From Bradysia coprophila (lineage: Eukaryota; Arthropoda; Insecta; Diptera; Sciaridae): a stretch of DNA of 64,000 nt. The DNA lies in contig NW_023503372.1 of NCBI RefSeq assembly GCF_014529535.1, forward strand, positions 376,075 to 440,074, written 5' to 3'. Made by a program: the position numbers and the translations under genes. Positions 27,005 to 40,700 of the stretch are shown piece by piece (position 1 is the first letter of the stretch; each line of letters begins with the position of its first letter). The notes under the pieces are model-generated. The model ran no database searches, was not told the DNA's origin, and saw nothing but the letters and a program-made list of their open reading frames with translations.

Positions 27005-27462
27005 TTAGGTTTACTTACGTTACATCTGCTAACGTTAGGTCTACTCACGTTAGGTCTACTCAAGTTAGGTCTACTCACGTTAGGTCTTCTCATGTTATGT
27101 CTACTCACGTTAGGTCTCCTCACGTTAGGTCTACTCAAGTTAGGTCTACTCACGTTACATCTGCTAACGTTAGGTCTACTCACGTTAGGTCTACTCAAGT
27201 TAGGTCTACTCACGTTACATCTGCTAACGTTAGGTCTACTCACGTTAGGTCTACTCACGTTAGGTCTACTCACGTTAGGTCTACTCAAGTTAGGTCTACT
27301 GACGTTAGGTCTTCTCACGTTAGGTCTTCTCACGTTAGGTCTACTCACGTTAGGTCTTCTCACGTTGGGGTTAGGTCTACTTACGTTAGGTCTACTCAAG
27401 TTTGGTCTACTCACGTTAGGTCTACACACGTTAGGTATACTCACGTTAGGCCTGCTTATGTA
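27005..27462. repeat. 15-bp minisatellite
   Basis: About 30 units of GTTAGGTCTACTCAC with minor variants (CTACTCAAG, CTTCTCACG, TACATCTGCTAACG). A higher-order unit of several 15-mers, marked by the variant TTACATCTGCTAACG, occurs three times. Because the period is a multiple of three, every frame stays open and yields artefact repeats such as SRPNV (minus) or LLTLG (plus). Confidence 0.9.
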
Positions 27463-29450
27463 AGAGTTTTCCTAACGTTTAAACATAAAAGTCGCAGAAC
27501 AAATGTTTTCATATTTAATAGTGTAATGGCATAGGTTACAAACCCTTGCCATTCTCTCTATGATATAAATCAAATTTTCATTATACGAAATTATATGTGT
27601 GAAAGTAAATATGTGCTGTTTTTGTACAACAGAAAGCCACCGAATTGTAATAAAGTTGTTTCGCTTCGTACATACCCAAATGTAATGTTGACAAGATAAA
27701 CACATGAAATTATACAAAGCAAACAGATTTGCCGCCCATACGCAAATATTATTTATTGCATCCATTTCATCATCAGCGTCAGCTGGATTCCATGGACTTT
27801 GATTGGAATTAATTGCTAAAATCATTAAACTTCTTTATGGAGGCCAACAATTTTTATGAACCGTTTCGAAGCCTGAGACACCAGACCTATACGTAAGTTC
27901 AAAACGATCATAAAATAGGGCGAAATTGTTCGTTATGTATCTGTTCCGGATACAATTCAATAAATTGGTTCTAATTGGAAATTTTGTGTTAGTAAAAAAA
28001 CGAATGATTAAAGGTGTGAGCTAACATAAACATTAGCGTAGGAGCCTAGCGCCACATTGCACCAATTTCAGTAAAAGAAAATTCAGTCCATTTTACACTA
28101 AGCATTTGTTGCAGTTGCAGTTGTTTCAAGGAACAATGGAATTGAGCTGTCACTCTAGAAGTAACTCCATTACTATGCCATTTACTTACATTTCTGTCGA
28201 GGCTACTGCCCGTAATCCTTACTAAAGGGTTTTCACAAACACTGCGCGACCACTTTGTTCAATTGACATACATTTGTTATTCGATCACTTAAAATCTACA
28301 AAACAATTGTTTGTCTTCAACCCTGCGATGAAGAAAAATCAAACTCTTTCCATAATATTTTCACCAATCTCAGCTCGGCTACAATCCATCATTGTTCAGT
28401 CGGGTAACATGCAATTCGTTTTAACGTTTGCAAATTTTATATATTATGCCATCACAAATCTGCACTTTATTGGTTTTATTTCGCATTTAATCACAAAGCA
28501 CAAAAGAAAATCGAATTGAGTTAGTGGAAAAGGAAAACAACATCAATCGATTAAACATACGCTCTAATTTGGTGTTGTTTGAACAAAAATAACATAGAAA
28601 AATAGCTACTCCATACACACAGGCGACTCGCAATATAATTACAGTTGGAAAAATCGAAGTAAAAGAGGAAAAAAAGTATCGCGTTGTATGTGCACACGTC
28701 CACGCTTCTATTGGTATACGGTTGATATGCACGAAAGTTTAGTGGAGTACTGTTTTTGTGTTAAACGCCTTGTTGTAAGCACGACAGTTTATACGGTGGA
28801 ATGTATTCAAGAATGTGTAAAAAGAATAAAAGTGTATGTGTTTTGGACCTGCGTACTGTCCTTGCTCTATGCCATGTGGTAGCGATAATATTTAGATTAC
28901 TAATGCTAACGTTTCGTGAACTGGTCGAAAGGCGGGAAAAGTTTTCATCGAAATTTCCTACATTTATTGGCTATCCTGTTTTCTCACTAGATCAGACACA
29001 CCGACTTTCCTTTTTGGTGTTGGGTGCAGGCATAAACAAAAAAATAGGTCTGTGGTAAATGTTATAATATCCAGATTCTCGTTGCATCTTCTGACCGACT
29101 GACGATGAGCAAATTTCCAATATCCTTGCAATGGTCCCAGTCTACTACAATTTCTAAAAATCAAACGCTGATTGCATCAAGAGCACAACTATGTCAGCAA
29201 AAGTATGTGCTTAAAGACTGGCTTTGTAATTAAATTAGGGGTGGGTTGTACAACGGTTACGGAAGGGATCGGTCTCTTTTATTTTTTTATCGAAACTCTT
29301 CACCTCTAGAATTATCGAGTATGTTCGACTGATAATTTTATGGAACAAGTTTGTTTAAGGGATTTTCGTACTTCATGACTTATGTATATAATTTTTATTT
29401 TTCGAATTATTGAGTTTTAATAAGAAATTGTTGAATACCATACAGTTTCA
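27463..29450. other. Non-coding interval, possible unlinked exon
   Basis: There is no convincing gene. The minus-strand ORF ending at 27825 (PADADDEMDAINN, then a hydrophobic stretch) has no recognised match and no clear donor. Confidence 0.4.
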
Positions 29451-29585
29451 GAAATATAACTTTCGACATATTTAACAATATCATCGTTTCTCTGTATTCT
29501 CTCATTATGCATGTTATTACAAATGGTAATTGAGAGAATTAGAGAAACGATGATATCGATGAATATGTCGAAAGTTATATTTCTC
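29451..29585. repeat. Fold-back MITE
   Basis: GAAATATAACTTTCGACATAT at the left pairs with ATATGTCGAAAGTTATATTTC at the right, and ATCATCGTTTCTCT pairs with AGAGAAACGATGAT. About 135 bp, nearly all stem. Confidence 0.8.
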
Positions 29586-29846
29586 CGACCGTAACTTATT
29601 CTAAAAATGTTGCTCTAGGAAAAAACCAATATAAGTGAACAATACATAAGTGATGAGGTACAAATATGACAAGATTTTCAAAAATCGCTCAGATCACAAG
29701 ATCACAATTAAAAAAAAACGTTTCTAAAAATGACTTAATTGGTATCAAGAAGACGCGGTACTGGTATCCAGTACAGAAACTAAAAATTATTTGCACGGTA
29801 AAAATTAAAGGAAACAGTTATACACCAAATTTCAAATTTTTTTAGG

Positions 29847-30898
29847 CGAGGGTGGAATTGGATACGAAAGTTCACTAATCCCCTGAAACCTTTGAATCAG
29901 CAAAGATTTTTTTTTACTTCTGAAAAATTTCGAATTTTTTGTAGTGGCTCCATATTTATTGCTACTAGACTTGGAAGATAAGACTTTTTATAAGATTTAT
30001 ATTTTTAATAAAAACTATATTCTACATTACATCAGAACAGACAAAACAAATTTTGAAAAAAGCAAGACCTCTCATTTCGTGGTGGCTTCAAAGTTGACAG
30101 TTGTCAACTTTAAAAAAAAAAATTTAGCGTAATTCAAACATTTTTGGCAGAAAACGGCTCTTAATTTTATCTTGTGATACTTTTTGAAAAAAAGAAGGAT
30201 TTTTTCAAATATGCTGAAATCAGGATATCTTTATTGACATTAAAAAAAAAACAAATATGTTAAATACGCTGAATTATTAAGATTAGTTTACTAAAATAAA
30301 AAGTCAAGCTTTCGAAAAAAAATCATATTTTTCCAACTATTAGAAAATACAAGAATTTTGTATGTTTGAGGCCGTATTACGGTGATAACTCAAACAAAAT
30401 CTTTAGTTTTTTCAAAATCTTTTTTTTTCGGAAATCTCCATCACAATACCTTCAAAATAAGCTATCACAACAAAAAATTGAAACCCGCTTTGTATACCAC
30501 AAATATTTGTATTAAGCTAAAACAAAAACGTTGGCGAAAGAAAGTCAACTTTGAAGCAACCACAAATTTAGTAGTCAAAACTTTTTCAATATTTCTTTTG
30601 TTTTTTCTGATGTATTGTAGGACAGGGGCTATTATGTAGAATTAGTTCACAAGATTTGCAAGATTCACCCAGAGATTCTACATAATAGGCCTGTGTAGGA
30701 AAGAGTTTTTATTAAAAATATAAATGTTGTAAAAAGTCTTATATTCCAAGTTCAGTAGCACTAAATATGGCAGAACTATAAAAAACACGAAATTTTTCAG
30801 AAATACCATTCGCGCAAGCTTACATTTTGATTTAAAAAAAATCCTTTGCTCAAAGGTTTCAAGAGATAAGTGAACTTTCGTTTCCGGTTCCACCCTCG
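29847..30898. repeat. 1.05-kb fold-back element with ~230-bp diverged arms
   Basis: CGAGGGTGGAATTGGATACG at the left is matched by CGTTTCCGGTTCCACCCTCG at the right. The arms continue inward through ACGAAAGTTCACT, GAAACCTTTGA, TAAGACTTTTTA and TTCTACAT with many substitutions. The 560-bp interior has no transposase-like ORF, so the element is non-autonomous. Confidence 0.75.
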
Positions 30899-31454
30899 AC
30901 TACAAAAAGATTTATACTTTCTTGAATAGATTCTGAAGTTTAGAAACTACATACTATTTTAAGTGTCAGGTCAGACAATTTAGTCACTGCTTCAACTTAG
31001 TCTGAGTAACTACACAATGCTAAGTCCTCTTGCGAAGCTATGAAAGTAATAAAGTACGAGACAACACTTTCGTGAAGGCGCGGCTATTTGAATAAGGGTG
31101 TCTCCGTTACGACAGGCATATTCTTCAAAAAGAGTAAATGTGATTGCTGAAGATACTAAGCATTGTAATGGGTTCCGAGGAAATATTTTTATTTTTGGAT
31201 GAACTGACATAATGCTAGAAAAGTTTATTTTTCGAATTCTTATTTATCAAATAGAGCATTATTCTGGTGGGTGCTACGCACCCAACAAATCCTTCTGTCG
31301 GGTGCGGCGGCACCCAACGACCACCAGGAGTCGGCGTGTCTGCACAAAAATACCAGCAATCAATTGCATAAACTTGTTTCATGTTGTTTGTCATGAAAAG
31401 TTGTAAAATCAAAAAAAAAAATTCCTGGTAATGGAAAATTGTTTTTCAAGCCGG

Positions 31455-31655
31455 AAAAGTCATTTATCTACCTAGGTGAAATAATAGCAGTGAAAAGGTG
31501 CTATTATTTCGCCGTCGGTAGATAAAATAGCGTATTCACCTCTGCCCAAATGTTTATTTAGACACTTGGGGTTATAACATTCGCCTTCGGCTCATTACAT
31601 GCAATAACTCCCCAAGTGGCTAAATAAACATGTGGACAGAGGTGAATAATCTACT
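31455..31655. repeat. Two adjacent hairpins
   Basis: The first hairpin (about 31459-31528) pairs TTATCTACCTAGGTGAAATA with TATTTCGCCGTCGGTAGATAA. The second (about 31533-31648) pairs TATTCACCTCTGCCC, ATGTTTATTTAG and CACTTGGGG with their complements. Together they form a cruciform-prone block of about 200 bp. Confidence 0.65.
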
Positions 31656-32600
31656 ATTATATGAAAACCTGTAAGGCAATATCTTTTTGAAAAAATTGCA
31701 TCTGTTCTCGAAAGTATGTCTCACACCGATATTTCATGGAAGAACGTTTTTTTGGAATAGTCGGTATTAGGGTGCCCTAAAAAGTGTCACGAAAAATTCA
31801 TCAACTTTGAAGCCATGGCCTCTAATCATTTTCAATCCATTTTTCATAAAATTTAATGAGATGTCATTCAATAGGGACAGTCAAGTACTTCTGATTTCAG
31901 CCGGCCGTTCATGATCCAGGAGTCTGAGATATTATGGCCTGATAAGCTCATGTAAGTCCTAATATGGATTTGTTAAGTTTCTTCTAGAGCAATAAGAGAT
32001 ACATAGCTATAATTTGGGATACTAGTTCTTGTGTTTCTTGTCCATTTCATCACTACATCCCCTCTCCTTGATTTCTGCTCAAGGATAATGGAAAGTTAAA
32101 TTTTTTGACAGTTTTCTCTATCAAAAATTCGAATTTACGTCTACGAAAGCTTTTTCTTGCGACATAACTATTTGATTGATCCCGTTCCTCTTTACTGTTT
32201 ATGGAGTAACTAATCGAATGTCGAATTCTGACGTTCCTAGTACTTCTTTGTTCTAGACACTAGACCAACTTTTTGGCCATTTTTTCGGCTGACATTTGGA
32301 ATTTTAACAAGTTTGAAGTCACCAGAGGCCATTTCCTAAAAATATAAGTGACGTACGTCTTCATTGTCCTCTGTCTTCTCTATCCTAAAGCTATAGAACT
32401 GCAGGGAATTCATAAGTTTCTTCTGGTTCCTTTCTGGTTTTTTCTAATGAAATGACCTGACCTGATCTTACCTGATCTAAAGAAAATGATTCTACAGTCG
32501 AAGAAAAATAAGAAACTGGCAATAAAATCCAATCAATGCTATTTATCCCAAATGCATTACCAATGATACGATATTTACGAATGTATATTAGGCTCGATAT
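31656..32600. other. Non-coding; diverged repeat also found near 51270
   Basis: The stretch from 31768 (TTAGGGTGCCCTAAAAAGTG, then AAAATTCATCAACTTTGA) is alignable to 51265-51425. No gene is recognised. Confidence 0.45.
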
Positions 32601-33255
32601 TAGGGTGTAGCGTTTTGACGAAAGTATTTTGTTTTTTAAGGCCTGTGGGTAGGTTCGATGCAGAATGGTCCACTGAACACGAAAATACCAAAAAAAAAAT
32701 TTTTTTAGTTCGAAGCTCCCATGCGCACCTCTGAAAACCGACTTTTTTGGTCTCAAAGCCATAGTGAGATTAGTTCTGCCGGCTGTGTGGAAAAATATAT
32801 CTTAAGTGTATATGATAATTAATCGTAGAGACCGTGGCTTCAATTTGGCATACTTAAAAATTTATAAATATTTGAGTCACCGTTGAACAATTACAAATAG
32901 TGCTCCCGACCATGACTTTTTCAGAATTTTTTTGGATTATAAGCTTTCTAAAATATGTGACTGGAAAGGAATATAGTCATGTCATAGCTCATTTTAAAGG
33001 GAATTTCAAGAGCTTTCAAACGAATATAGACTTGACGTAAAGATTCAATGGGTTGCAGATTCGATGACCTTCTAGTGTGTAGAAAATGGTACGAGAAAAA
33101 CCATATTTTTTTTAATTTTCACAGAATTTATGCGCATGGGAGCTTCGAACTTCAAATTTATTTTTTTTTATTTTCGTGTTCAGTGGACCATTCTGCATCG
33201 AACCTACCCGCAGGCCTTAAAAAACAAAATACTTTCGTCAAAACGCTACACCCTA
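32601..33255. repeat. 650-bp fold-back element, TAGGGTG ends
   Basis: TAGGGTGTAGCGTTTTGACG at the left matches CGTCAAAACGCTACACCCTA at the right. The arms run about 130 bp (GGCCTGTGGGTAGGTTCGAT, CATGGGAGCTTCGAA). The interior is non-coding. Confidence 0.8.
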
Positions 33256-33964
33256 TTGTATATGTAATATAACTTGTAAATCGCATGTGGATTAAATAAC
33301 ATCGTTTGGATTGTATTCGTTGAAAAAACCGAAATCTATTTTTCTTCGACTGTATGACTTTTCTTTGCATTTTTTAAAAGAAAAGTTTCATTTTTGGTTG
33401 AAACTTCACTTTAACAGATTCTCACAGAGAAGAGAGAAACAATTATCTTATGCATCGAATCGAAATTCCAAGTGCTCATCAGTCATTCGTCACTCATCGG
33501 TCTAGAGACTTTTAGAGACTTGCTAGAAGGTTCAAGTAAAATGTGTTTGTTTTACAAATATGAGTTAGAATTGACCGGCAAAAGAAACATTAAAATGGAA
33601 CGCATGGATTAGGAGATAAGTCCACAGGAATTGGGCAAACACCCAAACTCTGTGAAACGGATAGTTCGCAGGAGCCACTAAAACATGAATCAAAGAAAAT
33701 GTGTTTAATTGTACTTTTAAACTTGGCACTGCAAAAACTTTGTTTATTTTGAACAGACTATTCACTGATTTTAGTTTTTTTTAAATATATATTCCAAACT
33801 AGTAACGACTTGAACGATCTTGTTTTTGGCTGAGGGGATATCGGTGGCGTCGGTAGGGCCTGTCGATGCAGTTCTCTAGTTGTTGTAGCATACACTCACC
33901 TTCAGTATTATTATCCCGAAATTACATGTAGATAGCAAAATTTATTATCAATGATGTTGTTGTG

Positions 33965-33970
33965 TTTATT
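33965..33970 (-). terminator. Polyadenylation signal of the small secreted gene
   Basis: An AATAAA on the minus strand about 30 nt past the stop codon. Confidence 0.55.
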
Positions 33971-33998
33971 ATTGTTTCTTTTAATGACCGGATTTCAT

Positions 33999-34355
33999 TT
34001 ACTGAAATTTCCCAATCTGTCGTTCAACGAAACCAGCATGTGTGAGCACCGTATAAATCTCCGATCGATGAATTTTATCTGCCTCCCTCTGATAGACCTG
34101 TACAGAATTACCCAATTATCTTAGCGGTATTTTGTAGATGTTCGAATTTGAAAATTTACCGGATGCTCACCCGGTCCAAACCATGTACTTTTAGCCAATA
34201 TGTTGCGGAATTCTGGCGACTGCAGAAATTTGTTGCGATAATGTGAGGGAATCAAATTTTCGAATGCTTCATTTTCCAGCACAGCTCGATGTTGGTATTG
34301 TGCTTGCGCATAGCAGCTAATGAATATAAGTCCAAAAAATGAAGTGAGCTTTCGC
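33999..34355 (-). CDS. Small secreted protein of unknown function, 5' exon not found
   Basis: Two minus-strand exons, 34160-34355 and 33999-34097, join in frame; the stop is at 33999-34001. The encoded 97 residues open with a hydrophobic signal-peptide core (LTSFFGLIFISCYAQA). A mature part follows with ENEAFENLIPSHYRNKFLQ, AKSTWFGPGEHPVYQREADK and EIYTVLTHAGFVERQ. The first exon begins after an acceptor (34356-34357) and has no in-frame Met, so a small upstream exon must carry the start. The codon pattern, the clean splice sites and the poly-A signal support a real gene. I do not recognise the family. No cysteines remain in the mature part, so it is not a disulfide-rich peptide. Confidence 0.7.
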
Positions 34356-35290
34356 CTGAAATCATTTTAGTGGTAAACTTGTTTAATTTTACGTTGGCTA
34401 CGAACGGCTATGAAATCTGTTATCGACATCGACGAGAAAAATAGACTATTATCTCTAGCTGATATGGTCAACTCATAGCAAAACTATTAAATTTTTCTAC
34501 AATCTTTTTGAAAATACTTTGAACAAAAGAAGTAACAGATTCGGTATATACAGTGTTACTCTTACACTAGTGATTTTGACTCCTGTTTCGACTTTTTGGG
34601 ACAGGATAGCTTCACGAGCGTCAATTGAATTTATTTTCTTTAAATTATGATCAATTTCCGAGTCTCAATTTTATTGCATTTACGCTATTATGCATCTTCA
34701 TCAGGTAATTAATGCTTCACTTTCACTAGTTGCATGCGAATGAATGCACATCCGAAGAAAATGAAATCAAGTTTAATAATGTCACGCGCTCTTTATAGAT
34801 TCACATGATTCATAAATCATTTTGAATTGCACGATATGTGAGCTGAATATTATACGGCTGCAGTGATGCGGTAAAGGAAGAGATGTTTAAAGTTGTTTGT
34901 TTGGTTCGATCGTTTAACGTCCGCTACCACATTTCCTTTTCCTGTGTCGAATCGGAAATTAATATTTTTATAAATTGTAACAGTTATGCGAAATAGAAAA
35001 GAAATTCATCGAGTAATTGGACAACGTGCTTTCACTTTAGTTGTTAGATTTAATGTCCTTGTATTCTTGATTTTTGGAATCAATTTTATTTGCTGATAGT
35101 GTGAGCTTTGATGTGCTTTAGATTCTAGGAAAATTCTTCAGGCGAAGGTTCTCAAAAAGAAAAAAAAATGGTCATAACTTCCGTGTGTGCACTTGCACCG
35201 AGCAGTGCATAAACTGGCTACAAAAAAGCGAAGAGCCGCAAAGACTTAGTAAAGGGCGCAAATTCAACTCGGAAAAGGCATAAGTATATA
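34356..35290. other. 5' flank of the small secreted gene
   Basis: It must contain the missing first exon. A copy of the dispersed ~150-bp repeat lies at about 34420-34560, reverse orientation. Confidence 0.4.
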
Positions 35291-35315
35291 AATGTTAGGG
35301 TGGGTCGTATTTTCA

Positions 35316-35885
35316 TTTTGTTTTTATTTTAAAAGGCCTGGCCCCAGGCTGTACTCAGAATTGACCAAGGAATCCGAAACAGCAAAAAAAAATTTTTTAA
35401 TTCATTTTTCCCTTGCCTCTAGGCTGATTTTTGATTTTTGGTGTAGTAGCATGAAATTGCACACAATGTTGACAGATATCTCGGGCAGTTGGGAACAGAA
35501 GACATTGCTGCTAACTGTAGTGAATAGCTGAGGAGTCCAATTTTGTTTGCAAATACAGTTGAAATTTTTGGTTGAAAAGTCTTAGTTGGGAACACTGACA
35601 GAGTTACCCTGCCCGAGTGAAGGCGAAGAACAACAACGTTCTTATGGTATTTCAGAGCTGGACTCCTCAGCTATTCACTACAGTAAGCAGCAATGTCTTC
35701 TGTTCCCAACTGCCCGAGATATCTGTCAACATTGTGTGCAATTTCATGCTACTACCCCAAAAATCAAAAATCAGCCTAGAAGCAAGGGAAAAATGAATTT
35801 AAAAAAAAAAAAATTTGCTGTTTCGGATTCCTTGGTCAATTCTGAGTACAGCCTGGGGCCAGGCCTTTTAAAATAAAAACAAAAT
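35316..35885. repeat. Near-perfect palindrome with ~225-bp arms
   Basis: The arm at 35316-35538 is repeated inverted at 35658-35885 with only a handful of mismatches (for example GGCCTGGCCCCAGGCTGTAC and its complement, and CTGCCCGAGATATCTGTCAA). About 120 bp lies between. The ORFs seen on both arms are mirror images with no protein evidence. It is a recently formed or recently mobile fold-back element. Confidence 0.9.
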
Positions 35886-36043
35886 CGACGAGCTCTTATT
35901 CATGAATATAGATCATCTTCAAGGCCGTTTGAAATGCCATCCACATCAAGAAATGTCAATCACGTTAAAAAAATCTCATGCAAATGAATGAATGAACGAA
36001 ACTTAAGTGAGGTTACGTCTGAAAGTACCGTATCTTCAAGATG

Positions 36044-36210
36044 ATATATTTACTGAATTTATCGAAAAATAATTTCGTTAAATTTGGTATTGAAGTTCAC
36101 TGAAATTTACTGAATTCACCGCAACATAAATTCAGTAGATTTCTATAAAATGTGGTAAATTTAACCAAATTTAACGAAATTATTTTTCGATAAATTCAGT
36201 AAATTAGATA
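36044..36210. repeat. AT-rich hairpin element
   Basis: TTTACTGAATTTATCGAAAA at the left pairs with TTTTCGATAAATTCAGTAAA at the right, and TAATTTCGTTAAATTTGGT pairs with its inner complement. Confidence 0.7.
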
Positions 36211-36479
36211 AATTTCGGTAAAATTTGATAAATTTACGCCTTCGCTTTATTTTTATGGGATTTGTCAAACTATGATGGCTATTTGATAACATGATTTTCT
36301 TAACGTGAATGCCATTTCCAACGCTCTTTAAATTTTACAGACGCTTAGGCGCTACGGTCGAAAGAGGTGACTCAATTAATACATACGCAAAAAGCAACCA
36401 ACTAACACCTATGAGTAACAATTGACCAGACCACTTTGACTCAGAATTCCTTAGCTTCTGAAAGAGCATCCACAGTGTG

Positions 36480-36775
36480 TCCGTTAACTTCCAATCTAAT
36501 ATTTTCCATTTCAATATCATCCAGTTCAATTTCATCCAGTCCAACAATATCCACTGTCCATTTTCATCGAGTCCAATAACATCCACGCATTTTGTATAAG
36601 GAAAATCTTTTTGTGTAAGGAAAATATCCCTGAGATGGCTGGATATTATTGGACTGGATGAAATTGACGTGGATATTATTGGACTGGATGAAAATGGACA
36701 GTGGATATTATTGGACTGGACGCTATTAGATGGGAAGTTAATGGACGCTGTGGATGTTATTTGACTGGGGGATAA
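36480..36775. repeat. Degenerate minisatellite
   Basis: Repeats based on GTGGATATTATTGGACTGGA, about 30-40 bp long, with the first part (36480-36590) inverted relative to the second (36640-36770). Confidence 0.6.
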
Positions 36776-37728
36776 TGCGCGTTACAAAAATATTTTCATT
36801 CGATAAACTTGTTGAGTCATTACTTTCGCAGCCGTCTCAAAACCTAACACTCTAAAATGATCTGTACTCTATTGTACAGAAAGAAAAAAGACGTTTCTAA
36901 TCATCTGTTAGTGACAACGGTTTTAAAAAATGAACATTCACTTCCAGCTTAATTTGTCTTTTATACCAAAATATACGATAAAGAACAAATGAAGTACAAG
37001 ACTTCGTATCAAACATTTAACAATTGTACGAAAGATTTTATCGTTACACTGTTTTAAAAAGGATAAACGATGAATCAAATGCATAATACTGAAAACACCT
37101 GAACATTTTGCATTTCTTTTTTTTTTATTATTTTCACTCAACGAACTTACATTTTAATTTTCAACGAAATAACAAAATTTCAAATTTATTTCAAAACAAA
37201 GTCTTTTAGAGCCAGTTACAAAAACAATTTATTTCCGTGCAATGGTCAATACACAACTGATAATGCAGAGAGTGTGTACACATAATATCAAAAGTCAATT
37301 CCAGTCAAACGACAAACGACGACACGGAACAAATAAAATGATTGCCAGCGGCTTGTCTTTTCTTCGCACGGTGCATCAAGACACGAAATGTATACAATGC
37401 AATGTAACTCAGAATACACACCGTTATCTCAGTACAATATCAAATTGCATTTTATGTCTCATAGCGACAGAAATTATGTGCACTCACAAAATACGTAAAC
37501 CATCTCCGTTGTCGGTCCTCAAGCAATACGCCCCACTGCTAAATACCACTCCACCCAACACATTTTCTATTTTAATTGAAATTCATTTTCAATTGCTGCA
37601 TCAATAAAACGTAACAAATGCACCGACAAACATTTTATAATGTTGAAGACAAAAATATCAAATCCTCTCATAACGAGAAAAGCATGTGCAGTGCAATGTG
37701 CATGTAATATTGTTGACACTGCAATTTA

Positions 37729-40700
37729 TTACGCCTTTCCAGTCGATTCTGATTTATTTTCGGTATTATTATCGATGTCGTCTGCAGGTAATCCGTATGG
37801 TCGTATAAAGAAATAATAAACGACCTCGACGAAACTCAATAAGCTGCAACCGAGGAAAAGCGATGCTGATCCACCGAATGAGACTTTTTCATTTGGTTTT
37901 TATTTTGTTGGAGGAAAAGAATTGAAATTAATGATGGAAACAAATTTCTTACAATTTTTTAAATTAAATTTACCGACTAGGTCGAGCTTGCCACGAACCA
38001 CATTTCTCTTGTACTTCTCAGTTGGCAGATTAATCAATCCAATTTCAACTAGTGACATAGGCCTTTGATGCTCCATAATGCTAAACAATTTATGAAAATA
38101 TCAAATGATTTTATTCTAGTGTAGGGGCAGTGTAGCAGTCTCCGGACATGTATGAGTAGTTGGACACCTATTGTTCTTTCATTTATTAACATGTTGTCAA
38201 TGGAATGAAAAAAAATGTCCGGACACTGGAACACTGGCCCTATTTATCGTGCTGAGAAGGTAAAACATCAAATTCATCGGTTATTTTTTTATCAATTTAG
38301 ACGGGAATTATCGATATACTCGCAGCAATTCACAGTAATGATTTATTTACTGATGGCATTTGTGGTTATTTCTGCGGGACTTTGAGCGAACTAACTCACG
38401 AAATTGTTTAGACGTTTTCAATTTGATTAGTAGCATAACAGTTCTTGCCTCCAAAATAGGCATGTACAAACAAGGACCTACTAAATATCTCACACAACAG
38501 ACAATCCGAAGCTCTAAAACAACATCAACGACGAAAAACCATTCATAATGTTTATTTTCGTCACCACGAGCGAATAATTTTTCTCCTGCGAGGATGAGTT
38601 TGTTTTCCTAGGCGAGGGAGACCGATTGTTACATTTATTATAGTGAGTGGAATCTTTTTATCTTCTAGCGAAGCATTAAACTTTACATTTAGCATGAAAA
38701 ACACTCAATTACAAAATGTAAAGTGTCACAGTCGTGCGTTTATTGACATCGGTTTCGCCTCGGATCAACAAAATTCACACGAAAACTACGTTTCATATCT
38801 TTAAATCCAGTTATGTAATAGGCATTTACGCAACATGTTATCAAACATCACATCTAGTGACGAAAACAACCCCATTTCGCAACTTGTTGGATAAATAACT
38901 ATTAAGCATGCGCCAGGCAAATAACTAATAATATTAACCACATTTCATCGCTTCTATATAAATCGTTAGCGATATAAAAAACGCAATATGACACTGCATT
39001 TAAGTTCCCCAAAAGATGACAGAGACGTTAGTTGCGAAGATTGTTTGCGTATTCCGAACAGAAAGCGATTTTAGTGAGTATTCAGTTTGAATACAAAAAA
39101 TGTGTTCAGACAAGTCTGTAGGGTGGAGGCGCCGCACCAGTCTCCTCTGACATATACCAGCTATTGTTCTTTAATTGATAAACGTATTTCCGGAGGCAGG
39201 TGATTTTTACAGTGACCTTTGTCGTTTGTAAGGAGTTTAAGAACATAATTAATAAAAATGCTTACTTATTCCTTGAGTCATGCACCAATGAAACATCGAT
39301 TTCCGTACAGGATGGCATGCAATCACAAATTACACCTTTGCGACTCTTCGACCATTTTGGAATGACCACGGATAGTTCCTCGTAATTTTCATTCAAACAA
39401 ATTAGTCCACTCATGTTACAGTATACGCGAGGGTCAGTGTTCGGCATCAAATGACTGACACAATCGCACAGTTCCAATTGTTTCTAGAAATTCCACGAAG
39501 GTAACGCAAAAAGAAGTATAAAAACGATTGATCGGTGATCAGATCATTGAATCATTATTATTGACTTACATCTTTTCGGCATTGTACAGAACATGCGCTG
39601 TAACTGTTTTTTTTTTAAATTTAATTTTGAAATTATGGATGGCTCATTAAGTTCATTAAGAGAGACTACCTGTAATGAGTGTGAACATCTAGACTGTGCT
39701 CATCATGAAACCGACAGTTTCTCTGCTCCACACTTACTGATCTAGTAAGTGGATCGTTTTCAATGTTCCTGACAGAGATTTTTCGTCTAAAAAGGTAATA
39801 CCAAAATCATTAAGAGCCGCAGCAGCAAGTTTTTCTGTAGAAAATCAAGTTTTGAACTCACAAATAGGAGATGTACGGACCAACGGCGAGAATATCTGAC
39901 TTAGAGGTCACCAGATTCGGGACGTCTTCTTCACCAATTACGTAGACCTGATATTGAAATGAAAGAAAAAAAATATTTCCAGCCAAAAATTGTTTAATTG
40001 GCTTCGACGGACATTTTCGTAATCATAGAAAAAATTGTTGCTCAGCACCTGTGTGTTATACTTGCATAAAGTGCAACAACTGGTTATCCTTCTGTATACG
40101 ATTTTAATTAATCAGCTGTTCGGTTGTGTCTATTCTTACACTATAATTATCGGAGATTGATAAAACACGAACAGGGCAGTAGCTACTAACGGACTAAGAA
40201 AACTCGGTAACATTAATTCATAACAAAACCAACGAACTATATGAAAATGCATCGATTGGACATCGAACTTCCTTTATCTGAGGTGGTTAATGCTCAGATT
40301 AAGGACATTTTCGCCCTTACCATCAATAGTCATTTGTTGAAAGAGTCACCCTAGAAAAATAAATTTCCATAATTTTTCCCGTTTTTACACAACGATTTTA
40401 CAACAAGGGCTTCCGAAGTTTCAGCTGAGGTTAGAAAATGACTATTTTCTCGCCTGCTTGGGTAAAATCATTGTGCCGTGTGATTAACCCCATTTTATCT
40501 TTATCTACTAAAAAGGCCATAAGAAAATGAATGTTGAGTGTTGACGGTTTGTGGCAAAGCCTTTGTCAGATGACAGTTCGATAGAAAAAGTGTATATTTT
40601 CTCCCCTGTGGTTTTGACACTTTTGTTTTTGTAACAAATTGATGTTTTTGTTTCGTAATCACACCTCGCATGTATGAAAATCATTGCGACCATCTCAGGA